A DNA stretch of 64,000 nt from contig UCNE01000008.1 of the NCBI GenBank assembly GCA_900473685.1, positions 186,001-250,000 of the forward strand. The letters run 5' to 3'. The translations under genes and the position numbers were made by a program. The notes beneath the pieces were generated by a model. The model did no database searches and was not told the DNA's origin. It saw only the letters and a program-made list of their open reading frames with translations. Below are positions 19,079-27,334 of this stretch, piece after piece (position 1 is the first letter of the stretch; every line of letters starts with the position of its first letter). This stretch comes from Hyphomicrobiales bacterium (lineage in GTDB: Bacteria > Pseudomonadota > Alphaproteobacteria > Rhizobiales > Rhizobiaceae).

Positions 19079-20371
19079 TCAGTCGCTGACGCGTTCCACC
19101 TGGGCGCCGCAATTGTTGAGCTTTTCTTCAAGCCGCTCGAAACCGCGATCGAGGTGATAGACACGCGACACCATGGTGTCGCCTTCAGCCACCAGGCCGG
19201 CAATCACCAACGACACGGATGCGCGCAGGTCGGTTGCCATGACCGGTGCGCCCTTCAGGCGTTCGACGCCTTCAATCTTTGCCGTCTGGCCGGACAGCGT
19301 GATCTTGGCGCCGAGACGGGCCAGTTCCTGCACGTGCATGAAACGGTTTTCAAAGATCGTCTCGGTGATATGCGAGGTGCCGGACGCCTTGGTCATCAGG
19401 CCCATGAACTGCGCCTGCAGGTCGGTCGGGAAACCTGGGAAGGGATCGGTCACCACATCCACCGGCTTGATGCCGCCGCCATTGCGCACGACGCGCAGGC
19501 CACTTTCGGTCTCGGTGATTTCCGCACCGGCGCGGCGGATGGCTTCGATCGCCGTGTCCAAGAGCTTGGCATTGGTGCCTTCCAGCACGACATCGCCGCC
19601 GGTCATGGCGACAGCCATGGCATAGGTGCCGGTCTCGATCCGGTCAGGCAGGACGCGGTGGCGCGCACCTGACAGCGAGGTGACGCCCTCGATGGTGATC
19701 GTCGATGTGCCGGCACCAGTGACCTTGGCACCCATCGCATTGAGGCAGTTGGCGAGATCGACAACTTCCGGCTCGCGTGCGGCATTGCCGATCACCGTCG
19801 TGCCGTTGGCAAGCGTCGCCGCCATCATCATCACATGGGTGGCCCCGACCGAAACCTTCGGGAAAACGTAGCGTGCGCCGATCAGGCCACCTTTCGGGGC
19901 CGTCGCATTGATATAGCCGCTGTCGATCTCGATATTGGCACCGAGCGCCGTCAGGCCTTCGATGAACAGGTCGACCGGCCGTGTGCCGATGGCGCAGCCG
20001 CCCGGCAGCGAGACGCGGGCCTTGCCTTCGCGGGCGAGGAGCGGGCCGATGACCCAAAAGCTGGCGCGCATCTTGGAGACCAGCTCGTAAGGGGCGGTCG
20101 TATCGACAATGTTGCGCGAGGTGAAATGAATGGTACGCGAATAGCCTTCGCCCTGGCGCTCGCGGCGGCCATTGACGGAGATATCGGCGCCATGATTGCC
20201 GAGGATGCGGATCAGCTGCTCGACATCGGCCAGATGTGGAACGTTTTCGAGCGTCAGCGTGTCGTCGGTCAGAAGCGACGCGATCATGAGCGGGAGCGCG
20301 GCGTTCTTGGCGCCGGAAATCGGGATGATGCCGCGCAGCTCGTTGCCGCCGGTAATTCTGATGCGATCCAT
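19079..20371 (-). CDS. murA: UDP-N-acetylglucosamine 1-carboxyvinyltransferase
   Basis: About 430 aa, full length. MurA transfers enolpyruvate from PEP to UDP-GlcNAc, the first committed step of peptidoglycan synthesis, in the cytoplasm. [17 protein letters not shown] carries the conserved Lys/Asn, and the fosfomycin-target cysteine is in [13 protein letters not shown]. The normal catalytic Cys indicates a fosfomycin-sensitive type. Confidence 0.97.
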   Translation of the reverse strand: MDRIRITGGNELRGIIPISGAKNAALPLMIASLLTDDTLTLENVPHLADVEQLIRILGNHGADISVNGRRERQGEGYSRTIHFTSRNIVDTTAPYELVSKMRASFWVIGPLLAREGKARVSLPGGCAIGTRPVDLFIEGLTALGANIEIDSGYINATAPKGGLIGARYVFPKVSVGATHVMMMAATLANGTTVIGNAAREPEVVDLANCLNAMGAKVTGAGTSTITIEGVTSLSGARHRVLPDRIETGTYAMAVAMTGGDVVLEGTNAKLLDTAIEAIRRAGAEITETESGLRVVRNGGGIKPVDVVTDPFPGFPTDLQAQFMGLMTKASGTSHITETIFENRFMHVQELARLGAKITLSGQTAKIEGVERLKGAPVMATDLRASVSLVIAGLVAEGDTMVSRVYHLDRGFERLEEKLNNCGAQVERVSD

Positions 20372-20632
20372 AGGGTACCTTACGGGCGCTGCCCGCCTTT
20401 CCTGATAGTCCGGACTTTAAGAGATTGGCGCCTCCATAAAGGAAGCACCGTGAAATGAGAAGCAAATTGAACCGATGCCGGAAGTGCATCCATATGGACG
20501 CGGTAGCGGCACGGATAATGACTGGCATTCGCAGCGATGCTTCATTGATCAGATGAGGCATCGGGCGTGCGGAAGTGATATTGCAGACCATCGCGACCCG
20601 CCCCCGGATCCGGTCGATGGTGTTGGCGCAGT

Positions 20633-20881
20633 CTATTCCGCAGATTCGTCCGTTTTTGCGGCAGGCAGGCCGGATGTTTCATCGGCAGCCCCTGCACGCC
20701 GCGCCCGCCCTTGCTGCTTGCGCCGCAAAAGATTGTCACGCAGCGTCTTTGCCGCTCGCTCGCGTCGCGCCTCGGCCTGCCGCTCGGCCTCGTGCCCCGG
20801 TTCAAGCTTGCCCGCTTCGAGCTTGCTTGGCGCAGCAGGCGTTCCGGCGTGTTTACGTGTCTGATCGTTATTATCTTGCAT
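20633..20881 (-). CDS. Small charged hypothetical protein
   Basis: About 82 aa, very hydrophilic. A central basic helix (AERQAEARRERAAKTLRDNL followed by LRRKQQGRARR) is flanked by disordered Ala/Pro/Glu-rich ends. Rhizobial genomes carry similar short proteins beside murA, but no function is known. A nucleic-acid or ribosome contact is possible from composition alone. Confidence 0.65.
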   Translation of the reverse strand: MQDNNDQTRKHAGTPAAPSKLEAGKLEPGHEAERQAEARRERAAKTLRDNLLRRKQQGRARRAGAADETSGLPAAKTDESAE

Positions 20882-21038
20882 GACCGCTCAGATACCGCAA
20901 AACCAAGCCCTCCGGAAGAGTGGCGTGTTTTTCGAACACGCCATCCAATGAAAACTTCGATTTGCTGCTTGCGCTCCGCAACAAGCTATGGCAATAGGCC
21001 CTCGCTCGCGCCGGACAAACACTGATCCAGCGCACGAT

Positions 21039-21113
21039 GCTGCTATAGCTCAGGGGTAGAGCACTCCCTTGGTAAGGGAGAGGCCGAGAGTTCAAATCTC
21101 TCTAGCAGCACCA
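21039..21113 (+). tRNA. tRNA-Thr (GGT)
   Basis: Full cloverleaf: acceptor GCTGCTA, D-arm AGCTCAGGGGTAGAGC, anticodon stem-loop CTCCCTTGGTAAGGGAG with anticodon GGT, T-loop TTCAAAT, and encoded CCA at 21111-21113. It borders the accessory-looking region with the autotransporter; no direct repeat of its 3' end was found in the window. Confidence 0.97.
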
Positions 21114-21583
21114 TTTTCTCCCAAGAATTCTGGATTTTTAGATGTTTGCGGGCACCAGTGCCGTTTCAACCCACCTTTCTGCGCTCGCTTGAAGCCTCAT
21201 CACGGTTCCGTGATCGGAAACCCGGAAGCCGCCAGACGAAAAAACTCCAATTCGGTCATATCTTGCGCAATGGACCCGCGCCGCTCGTCGCATCAGGTGC
21301 GAAATCGGAGACCATCCCCGCCGCGTCCACTGTATCGACTGCTGCAGGCGGTCCATCATCAACCCACTCCCTGGAACAAAACTTATTTGCCGTAATCCAC
21401 CGTGCGTAGGTTGAATAAATTACGCGCGCTTCAATCATCGTTAACGAATTGCCAACCATAATAGGACGGTGGGTTGCAAGCGGCCTGCCAGTCGCATGAT
21501 GCGTCTCGATCACATTTGTTTCGAAGAAACGCACGTAGCGTCACAAGTATCAGCGTACAGACAGCATACGGTGCACCACCCCG
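21114..21583. other. Non-coding stretch after tRNA-Thr
   Basis: A 470-bp gap. Short open frames on both strands overlap each other and lack ribosome binding sites and protein-like composition. I see no clear terminator and no promoter that can be named. It presumably holds the promoter of the autotransporter gene. Confidence 0.5.
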
Positions 21584-24500
21584 ATGGGGCATTCCGTGAA
21601 CAAGAGCAAGCGCCCCTCCCTTCACCGGCCGATCGTTCTGAGGTTGCTCTCCGGCGTCGCCCTGATCCCTCATGTGCTGACGATAACGCTCCAGATGGAG
21701 CGCTCGGCGATGGCTGGCAGTTGCACCGTCGGCGCGGTGTCCGTCTGCTCCGGTCCGGCCTCCGGCGCAGATACCACGCAACTCTACGACTACAACGGCC
21801 CGATCGATATCACGACCTCGCAGGGATTCGGTCTGAGCGTTACCGGCGACTATGGCATGGATATTTCGGGGGTGGGCGGCGTCTCCTTCATCGATGATTA
21901 CGGGTCCGCGATTGCGTCTGACGACTTTTTCGGCGTCTACGTGGAAAATGACATCGGCGGCGATATCAACTTCGTATCGACCGGGTCCATTGTCTCGACC
22001 GGAACCAATGGCGATGGCATTCGCACCGACAATTTCGGGGATGATACCGTACTTCGCCTTCATGACGTGACGGGCGACTTCAACGGGGTCAATGTCAATC
22101 ACAACGGCACCGGTTCGATTTACGTCGCCTCAACCGGCACCCTCACAGGCCATAAGGCAAACGGAATTTCCGTTTACGGCAATTCCGGAACCAGCCTAAC
22201 AATCGAGGCGGTCGATACCCAGGGCGTTGTGCAGGGCATCTGGGGCTCCAATCGGACCACCGGGGCGCTGAACATCACCTCGTCCGGGCTTGCCGTGGGC
22301 AGCAACGGAGACGGCATCCGTGCCGATAACTACGGTACCGACGTCACCGTGACCGCCGCCGACACGCACGGCGGAAATCTCGGGATCATCGCCCAACACT
22401 ACGGGACGGGCGCCCTTCAAATCGATTCGACCGGGACAGCCATCGGCGATAGCAACGCCGGTATTTACGCCTATGCCGGCACTGCAAGTACGAATGCTAC
22501 GATCAACGCGGTCGATACGCAGGGCGGCACTACGGGTATCGATGTTCGGTACTCCGGTATTGGATCGGTCGCGATTGCCTCGACGGGGACTGCAATTGGC
22601 GGCTCTAGCCAGGGAATTGCCGTGCGAACGGGTAGCGCAAGCAAGGCCTTGACCATCACTGTGCACAACGCACAGGGCGGCAACCACGGTATCAAGGCCA
22701 TACACGAAAGTGCCGTCGGCACGCCGGGCAATGCGGCAACGATTACGGTCACCGGGCATATCCGGGGCGGCTCAGGCTATGGCATCTCGACAGAAACGCT
22801 TGCCGGTGTTCTGACGAACATCAATGTCGAGGCTGGTTCCGTTGTAGAATCGACTGACGGCAACGGTGTTTACAATGGCATCGGGGACAGTGACGTCACC
22901 GTTGCCGACGGCGCGACCGTCAACGGGCGTATCGATCTGGGTCTGGGCAGCGACACGCTGACACTGCGGGGCGGTCTTTCCGGCACCACAGTTCTCGACG
23001 GCGGCGGCGGCGGCACCGATGTCCTGACCGTGTCCAACGCCGCGGATGAGACCCGGGTGGCAGGCGACATCCGGAACTGGAACGTCATCAACCTTGACGA
23101 CAGCACCCTGACCCTGACCGGCGGCAACATGACCGTCGGAACGGCAGGCGACATGGCGACCGGCATCTTCTTGCGCAGCGGTTCGATCCTTGACGGAAGC
23201 CAGGACAAGTTCTCACTTGCCGGCAATCTTTCGCTGGCGGCAGGCACACGCTTTCTTGCATCCGGCAACGGTGGCGGGACGAGCAGCATTAACGGCAATG
23301 TGGTGAATGCCGGAACCATTTCCGCGGTAGGCGCGGGCGCGGGCGATACGGTCAGGATTGCGGGCGACTATACCGGAAACAACGGCACCATCGCGCTTGA
23401 AACGGCGCTCGGCGGCGACATGTCGGCAACCGACCGGTTGGATATCCAAGGCGACACATCCGGCACGTCGGTACTGTCCGTGGTGAATGTCGGCGGCGCG
23501 GGCGCGGCGACAAGCGAGGGCATCGAACTCATAACAGTCGGTGGCGTTTCGAACGGGACCTTCACCCTCAAAGGCGACTACGAGATCAGCGGCGTCCCTG
23601 TGGTCGTCGCCGGCGCCTACTCCTACCGGCTGTTCAAGGGCAACCGGACCGGCACGGAAACCGATAACTGGTATCTGCGGTCGCAGCTCACCAATCCTAC
23701 AGACCCGGTGGATCCGCTCTACCAGCCCGGTGTCCCGGTCTACGAAGCATATCCGCAGGCCTTGCTTGGCCTGAACAACCTATCCACGCTGCAGCAGCGC
23801 GCCGGCAACCGCTTCTGGCTGGCCGGAGGCAACCCGGAGCCCGGCGATTTGTCGAGCGCATTGCTCGCGACTTCCGGCATCTGGGCGCGGATTGAAGGGG
23901 CGCACAGCGAGATCCACCCGCGTTTCGCCACCGCCGGAACGGCATTCGATCAAAGCGCCTTCCGGGCACAGGCGGGCATGGACGCCGCTTTCCACGAAAG
24001 TGTGGCTGGCACGCTGATCGCCAGCATATCAACCCACTATACACACGGCGAGACAGACGCCGATTCCATGCATGGCGTCGGGCAGATTTCTACGGACGGC
24101 TATGGCGCCGGTGGCGCACTGACGTGGTATGGCAGCGATGGAACCTATTTCGACGGCCAGGCGCAGGCCACATGGTACGAATCGGATCTGCGCTCCCTCA
24201 CGGCCAACCGCTTCCTGGTGCGCGGCAATGACGCATTCGGCTACGCTTTTTCCTTGGAGGGCGGTAAGCGGATAGGGGTCGATGATGGCTGGTCCATGAC
24301 ACCGCAGGCTCAGATCGTTTACTCGCGCATCGATTTCGACAGATTTTCGGATGCTCTCGGTGCGTCCGTCAGTCTCGACAGGGGCGCAAGCCTTCAAGGC
24401 CGCCTGGGGCTGACGCTGGATTGGGAAGCGGCATGGCAGGCCGGCGGTCGGACAAGCCGGGCCCATGCCTATGGCATCGCCAACATCTACCGCGAGTTCT

Positions 24501-24706
24501 TGAACGGGACCCGCGTCGATGTCGCCGGCGAAAAATTCCGCTTCCAGCAAGATCGGGTCTGGGGCGGCCTCGGTGTCGGCGGATCCTTCAGCTGGAATGA
24601 CGATATGTACTCAGTCTATGCGGAAGGCCTCGTCAACACGAGCTTTGCCCATATCGGCGACAGCTATTCGCTACAGGGCAAAATCGGCCTCAAGGCAAAG
24701 TGGTAA
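21584..24706 (+). CDS. Autotransporter (type Va) with repeat-rich passenger
   Basis: About 1040 aa. The N-terminus has a positively charged stretch and a hydrophobic core ending near SAMA-G (residue 44), a signal peptide for Sec export. The passenger is rich in Gly, Thr, Ser, Asn and Asp, as in beta-helix adhesins. Between residues 143 and about 395 it has five degenerate repeats of about 50 aa (GDGIRTDN, NGISVYGN, GDGIRADN, NAGIYAYA, SQGIAVRT at their starts). The last 280 residues form a beta-barrel domain ending in the aromatic KAKW, the outer-membrane assembly signal. The ATG at 21584 lacks a ribosome binding site; a GTG at 21596, after TGGGGC, may be the real start. Surface adhesion is the likely role. 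Confidence 0.88.
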   Translation: MGHSVNKSKRPSLHRPIVLRLLSGVALIPHVLTITLQMERSAMAGSCTVGAVSVCSGPASGADTTQLYDYNGPIDITTSQGFGLSVTGDYGMDISGVGGVSFIDDYGSAIASDDFFGVYVENDIGGDINFVSTGSIVSTGTNGDGIRTDNFGDDTVLRLHDVTGDFNGVNVNHNGTGSIYVASTGTLTGHKANGISVYGNSGTSLTIEAVDTQGVVQGIWGSNRTTGALNITSSGLAVGSNGDGIRADNYGTDVTVTAADTHGGNLGIIAQHYGTGALQIDSTGTAIGDSNAGIYAYAGTASTNATINAVDTQGGTTGIDVRYSGIGSVAIASTGTAIGGSSQGIAVRTGSASKALTITVHNAQGGNHGIKAIHESAVGTPGNAATITVTGHIRGGSGYGISTETLAGVLTNINVEAGSVVESTDGNGVYNGIGDSDVTVADGATVNGRIDLGLGSDTLTLRGGLSGTTVLDGGGGGTDVLTVSNAADETRVAGDIRNWNVINLDDSTLTLTGGNMTVGTAGDMATGIFLRSGSILDGSQDKFSLAGNLSLAAGTRFLASGNGGGTSSINGNVVNAGTISAVGAGAGDTVRIAGDYTGNNGTIALETALGGDMSATDRLDIQGDTSGTSVLSVVNVGGAGAATSEGIELITVGGVSNGTFTLKGDYEISGVPVVVAGAYSYRLFKGNRTGTETDNWYLRSQLTNPTDPVDPLYQPGVPVYEAYPQALLGLNNLSTLQQRAGNRFWLAGGNPEPGDLSSALLATSGIWARIEGAHSEIHPRFATAGTAFDQSAFRAQAGMDAAFHESVAGTLIASISTHYTHGETDADSMHGVGQISTDGYGAGGALTWYGSDGTYFDGQAQATWYESDLRSLTANRFLVRGNDAFGYAFSLEGGKRIGVDDGWSMTPQAQIVYSRIDFDRFSDALGASVSLDRGASLQGRLGLTLDWEAAWQAGGRTSRAHAYGIANIYREFLNGTRVDVAGEKFRFQQDRVWGGLGVGGSFSWNDDMYSVYAEGLVNTSFAHIGDSYSLQGKIGLKAKW

Positions 24707-24766
24707 GAAGTCGAAGAGTGAAATAGCCTTCCCGTGTTGCGGCAGGCGCACCTTGAGGAGACCGCG

Positions 24767-25279
24767 ATGAAATTGTTCGACTGGCTGACAGGCTATAAAC
24801 CGGCGCCGAAGGGCGTGGACCGCGAATCGACAGCAGTGCTTCGCAACAACCTCCTTGCCATCAATAGAAAGACTGCGCCGTTCATCATTCGTGACGGCAA
24901 GCCGGAAGGCGTCGATCTCGTCGCGGAATGGAAGATCGTTGACGCCCGCTGGTACGAACTATTTGCCAAGGCCGGGCTGCAAAAGGTGTTCAAGGTGTTG
25001 ATGAAATTCGATGCTGCCGATTGCGAAGTCCGTGCCGTCGATCAGGAATGGTCTGTCGAATGGCGCGCCGGTGTACCCACGCTTGCATTGAACGCTGATG
25101 CGTTTCGCGGTCGAAAGTGGGAAAAGAGCTTCGACATGGCCTTTGCCTTCAAGGAGGATCTGTCCTATGGCAAGGTTTACGAATATCGCTTCAATACCGC
25201 CGAAATAAAGACCCCTCTCATTGACGCCGCTCATCAAGCCGGCTGGGGTTGGAGAAGCGTCGCGTTCGGGAAGCTGTGA
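24767..25279 (+). CDS. Hypothetical protein
   Basis: About 170 aa, soluble, with many tryptophans and aromatic residues (EWKIVDARWYELFAKAGLQK, EWSVEWRAGVP). GAGGAG lies 6 nt before the ATG at 24767. It starts 60 bp after the autotransporter and is on the same strand, so it may share its transcript. No signal peptide. No family recognised. Confidence 0.75.
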   Translation: MKLFDWLTGYKPAPKGVDRESTAVLRNNLLAINRKTAPFIIRDGKPEGVDLVAEWKIVDARWYELFAKAGLQKVFKVLMKFDAADCEVRAVDQEWSVEWRAGVPTLALNADAFRGRKWEKSFDMAFAFKEDLSYGKVYEYRFNTAEIKTPLIDAAHQAGWGWRSVAFGKL

Positions 25280-25961
25280 GCCAGTCCCAAACCGCGCCAT
25301 ACCGGCTGTCCTCGATTTCGGCAAGGTTCGCGACAATGGCCGTGTCTCGAAGCGAGGTGACAAGATGACAGGGTTCCATGAACGCAACGCAGTTTGCGCG
25401 ACTGGAAAACGATAGTCGATTATCGTCACGGCGCGGCACTTCAAAATTTTTGACCGTATTCCGGAATACGGTCAGGAAGCTGGCCCACAATATTGGTGCA
25501 GCAGCATCCTTGTTTCCCCATTCGTCGAAATGTCCGCGTTGCGCCGCCTAGCGCGTGCCGGCTCTTTTCAGCGCGGGCCTCTCAAGGCAGGGCGGTTTTC
25601 GTTGCTCTGTGTATCCCTCTGCGCGGAACCGGCCGGCCGGAGTGCTCCATATTTGGTGGTATTTCACTTGATGGTGGCATGAGGAGACGCGAACAAAAAC
25701 GCATCCCTGTTGAATTGGTTGGCTGCCAGTATTCCGTTGCGTTGTCGAAATGATCGTTTCTTGTCGATAATAATAAATATAAACAATTACTTATGTTGAA
25801 TTTTGCACTTTCCGGTCGCCACGATCAAGAGTTGATTTTTGTCTGAATTTACGAGGAATGATTGTATCGTTGCCCGTTGCATTACACCTGCCTCATTCAT
25901 GCCGCATTCACATTAGGAGCGCTCTAAAGCCAGCAGCCGATTGGGCTTTAGGGAGTAGAAA
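25280..25961. other. Long non-coding gap with perfect palindrome
   Basis: 682 bp without a convincing gene. It contains the 24-bp perfect palindrome at 25451-25474 and an AT-rich stretch at 25760-25800 that may be the promoter of the next gene. An open frame on the minus strand at 25218-25490 spans the palindrome but starts with GTG, lacks a ribosome binding site and overlaps the preceding gene. Confidence 0.5.
25451..25474. repeat. 24-bp perfect palindrome
   Basis: TGACCGTATTCC is followed directly by its reverse complement GGAATACGGTCA, with no loop. No T run follows it. The zero-spacer symmetry is more like a dimeric regulator site than a terminator. Confidence 0.75.
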
Positions 25962-26291
25962 ATGCAGAGAATGAAAATCGCCGTTGCCGCTGCTGCGGTG
26001 TTGTTGAGCGCCAGTGTCTCTCATGCGGAAGATCTGGTCTTCACGCTGAAGAACGGCACGAAATCGGTACTCAACAATTTCCACGCTTCGCCTGTTGGCG
26101 TCGACAAGTGGGAAGACGATATCTTCGGCAGCCAGGCGCTTGGTCCGAATGAAACCATGGAAATCACCATCGCCGACGGCCGCGACGTCTGCAAGTACGA
26201 CATGCGTTTCGAATTCCAGGGTGATGATCTCGACGTCACCACCGACACCCAGGATCTCTGTGAACTCGGCGAATACACCATCGAAGAATAA
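25962..26291 (+). CDS. Small secreted protein of unknown function
   Basis: About 109 aa. MKIAVAAAAVLLSASVSHAE is a clear Sec signal with cleavage after SHA. The mature part (about 85 aa) is acidic and has two cysteines (GRDVCKYD and TQDLCELG) that could form a periplasmic disulfide. GGGAG about 7 nt upstream supports the ATG at 25962. Proteins with this layout are common in rhizobia; function unknown. Confidence 0.82.
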   Translation: MQRMKIAVAAAAVLLSASVSHAEDLVFTLKNGTKSVLNNFHASPVGVDKWEDDIFGSQALGPNETMEITIADGRDVCKYDMRFEFQGDDLDVTTDTQDLCELGEYTIEE

Positions 26292-26313
26292 GCGTTCGAA
26301 CTCTTGATCTGCC

Positions 26314-26346
26314 CCGTCACCGCTTCCGTGGTGGCGGGTTTTTTAC
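26314..26346 (+). terminator. Rho-independent terminator
   Basis: CCCGTCACC pairs with GGTGGCGGG (one G-T pair) across a short loop and is followed by TTTTTT. It lies about 25 bp after the stop of the small secreted protein gene. Confidence 0.8.
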
Positions 26347-26723
26347 GTGTCCTCTGTGCGGCAGCCAGCAAGGTGTCAAGGAACCGGAAATGGATCCACA
26401 GGACAATCGGCAACAGCATCGCCTGAGACACGACGTTTTCAAGCTGAAAGTGCCTTCCTTCTCCGGGGAAAAGCCTGAAACTGTGTGATTTTGGTGACGG
26501 GCGATCAGCATGTTGTGGGTATGCCGGTGCCGGGCGGGAGCTGCCTTCGAAATGTCCTAATAAGAGGTGAACAGTTGAGTGTCTGTCATCTGCAACCGAT
26601 CTACGTTCTGGCTGGTCCTTGCGTTATCATCCCACTCGGGATCGCTGCAACATTCGATGACTGTTGTGAATCTATCGGCTGAATGGCCGCGTGCGATGTG
26701 CGGCCCCGGTTTGAGAAGGAAAA
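26347..26723. other. Intergenic region before the DUF992 gene
   Basis: About 377 bp. The only structure seen is a small hairpin just before the next gene (GGCCGC at 26685-26690, GCGGCC at 26700-26705). The promoter of the DUF992 gene must be here but no consensus stands out. Confidence 0.45.
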
Positions 26724-27260
26724 ATGATGAAGAGAACCCTCGCTTTGGCGCTCACCGCCGCGACCCTGTCCCTGACGGGCGCAATTGCCGCCCAGGCTGC
26801 CGATCTGGCAAGCGGTGCGCCGGCCCCCAGCTATCAAGAGAGCGACGTGCGTGGCGGTGTGAAGATCGGCTACCTCGAATGCGAAGTCGGTGGCGGCGCC
26901 GGCTATGTGCTCGGCTCGGCCAAGGAAATCGATTGCACTTTCCATTCCTCGGTCGGCAAGGAACGTACGGACCATTATAGCGGCGCTATCCGGAAGATGG
27001 GTGTCGATCTGGGCTTCACCACGCGCAGCAAGCTCGTCTGGGCGGTGCTGGCGCCGACGGCCGGTTACCATCAGGGTTCGCTCAGCGGCCTCTATCAGGG
27101 CGCAAGCGTCGAAGCCACGGTCGGCGCAGGCATCGGTGCAAACGTCCTCGTGGGTGGTACCTCGGGCTCCATCCACCTGCAGACGATCAGCGTGACGGGC
27201 CAGCTCGGCCTCAATCTTGCGGCCGGTGGCACGTCGGTAACGCTGACAGCCATCAACTAA
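26724..27260 (+). CDS. DUF992 family exported protein
   Basis: About 178 aa. The signal peptide MKRTLALALTAATLSLTGAI ends at AQA. The mature domain is DUF992: VKIGYLECEVGGGAGYVLGS, then an internal pair of cysteines (LECEV, IDCTF) and glycine-rich strands ending GGTSVTLTAIN. Function is unknown; proteins of this family are exported in alphaproteobacteria. AAGGAAAA precedes two tandem ATGs (26724, 26727). Confidence 0.88.
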   Translation: MMKRTLALALTAATLSLTGAIAAQAADLASGAPAPSYQESDVRGGVKIGYLECEVGGGAGYVLGSAKEIDCTFHSSVGKERTDHYSGAIRKMGVDLGFTTRSKLVWAVLAPTAGYHQGSLSGLYQGASVEATVGAGIGANVLVGGTSGSIHLQTISVTGQLGLNLAAGGTSVTLTAIN

Positions 27261-27267
27261 ACGATGC

Positions 27268-27298
27268 CGCTTCCCCGCCGTCTCTTCGGTGGGGAAGC
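27268..27298. terminator. Hairpin between convergent genes
   Basis: CGCTTCCCCGCC pairs with GGTGGGGAAGCG (one G-T) directly after the DUF992 stop. No strong T run follows, so it is a probable but imperfect terminator between converging genes. Confidence 0.5.
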
Positions 27299-27334
27299 GC
27301 GCAGTGGACCTGCACTGCCAGTCACTCCGCCTGT

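Noticed and set aside
21039-21113. tRNA-Thr as the attachment site of an integrated element
   Set aside because: No integrase gene and no direct repeat of the tRNA 3' end were found; only the accessory look of the neighbouring genes remains.
25218-25490. Possible small gene of about 90 codons on the minus strand spanning the 24-bp palindrome
   Set aside because: GTG start without ribosome binding site, overlaps the end of a better supported gene, and no family recognised.
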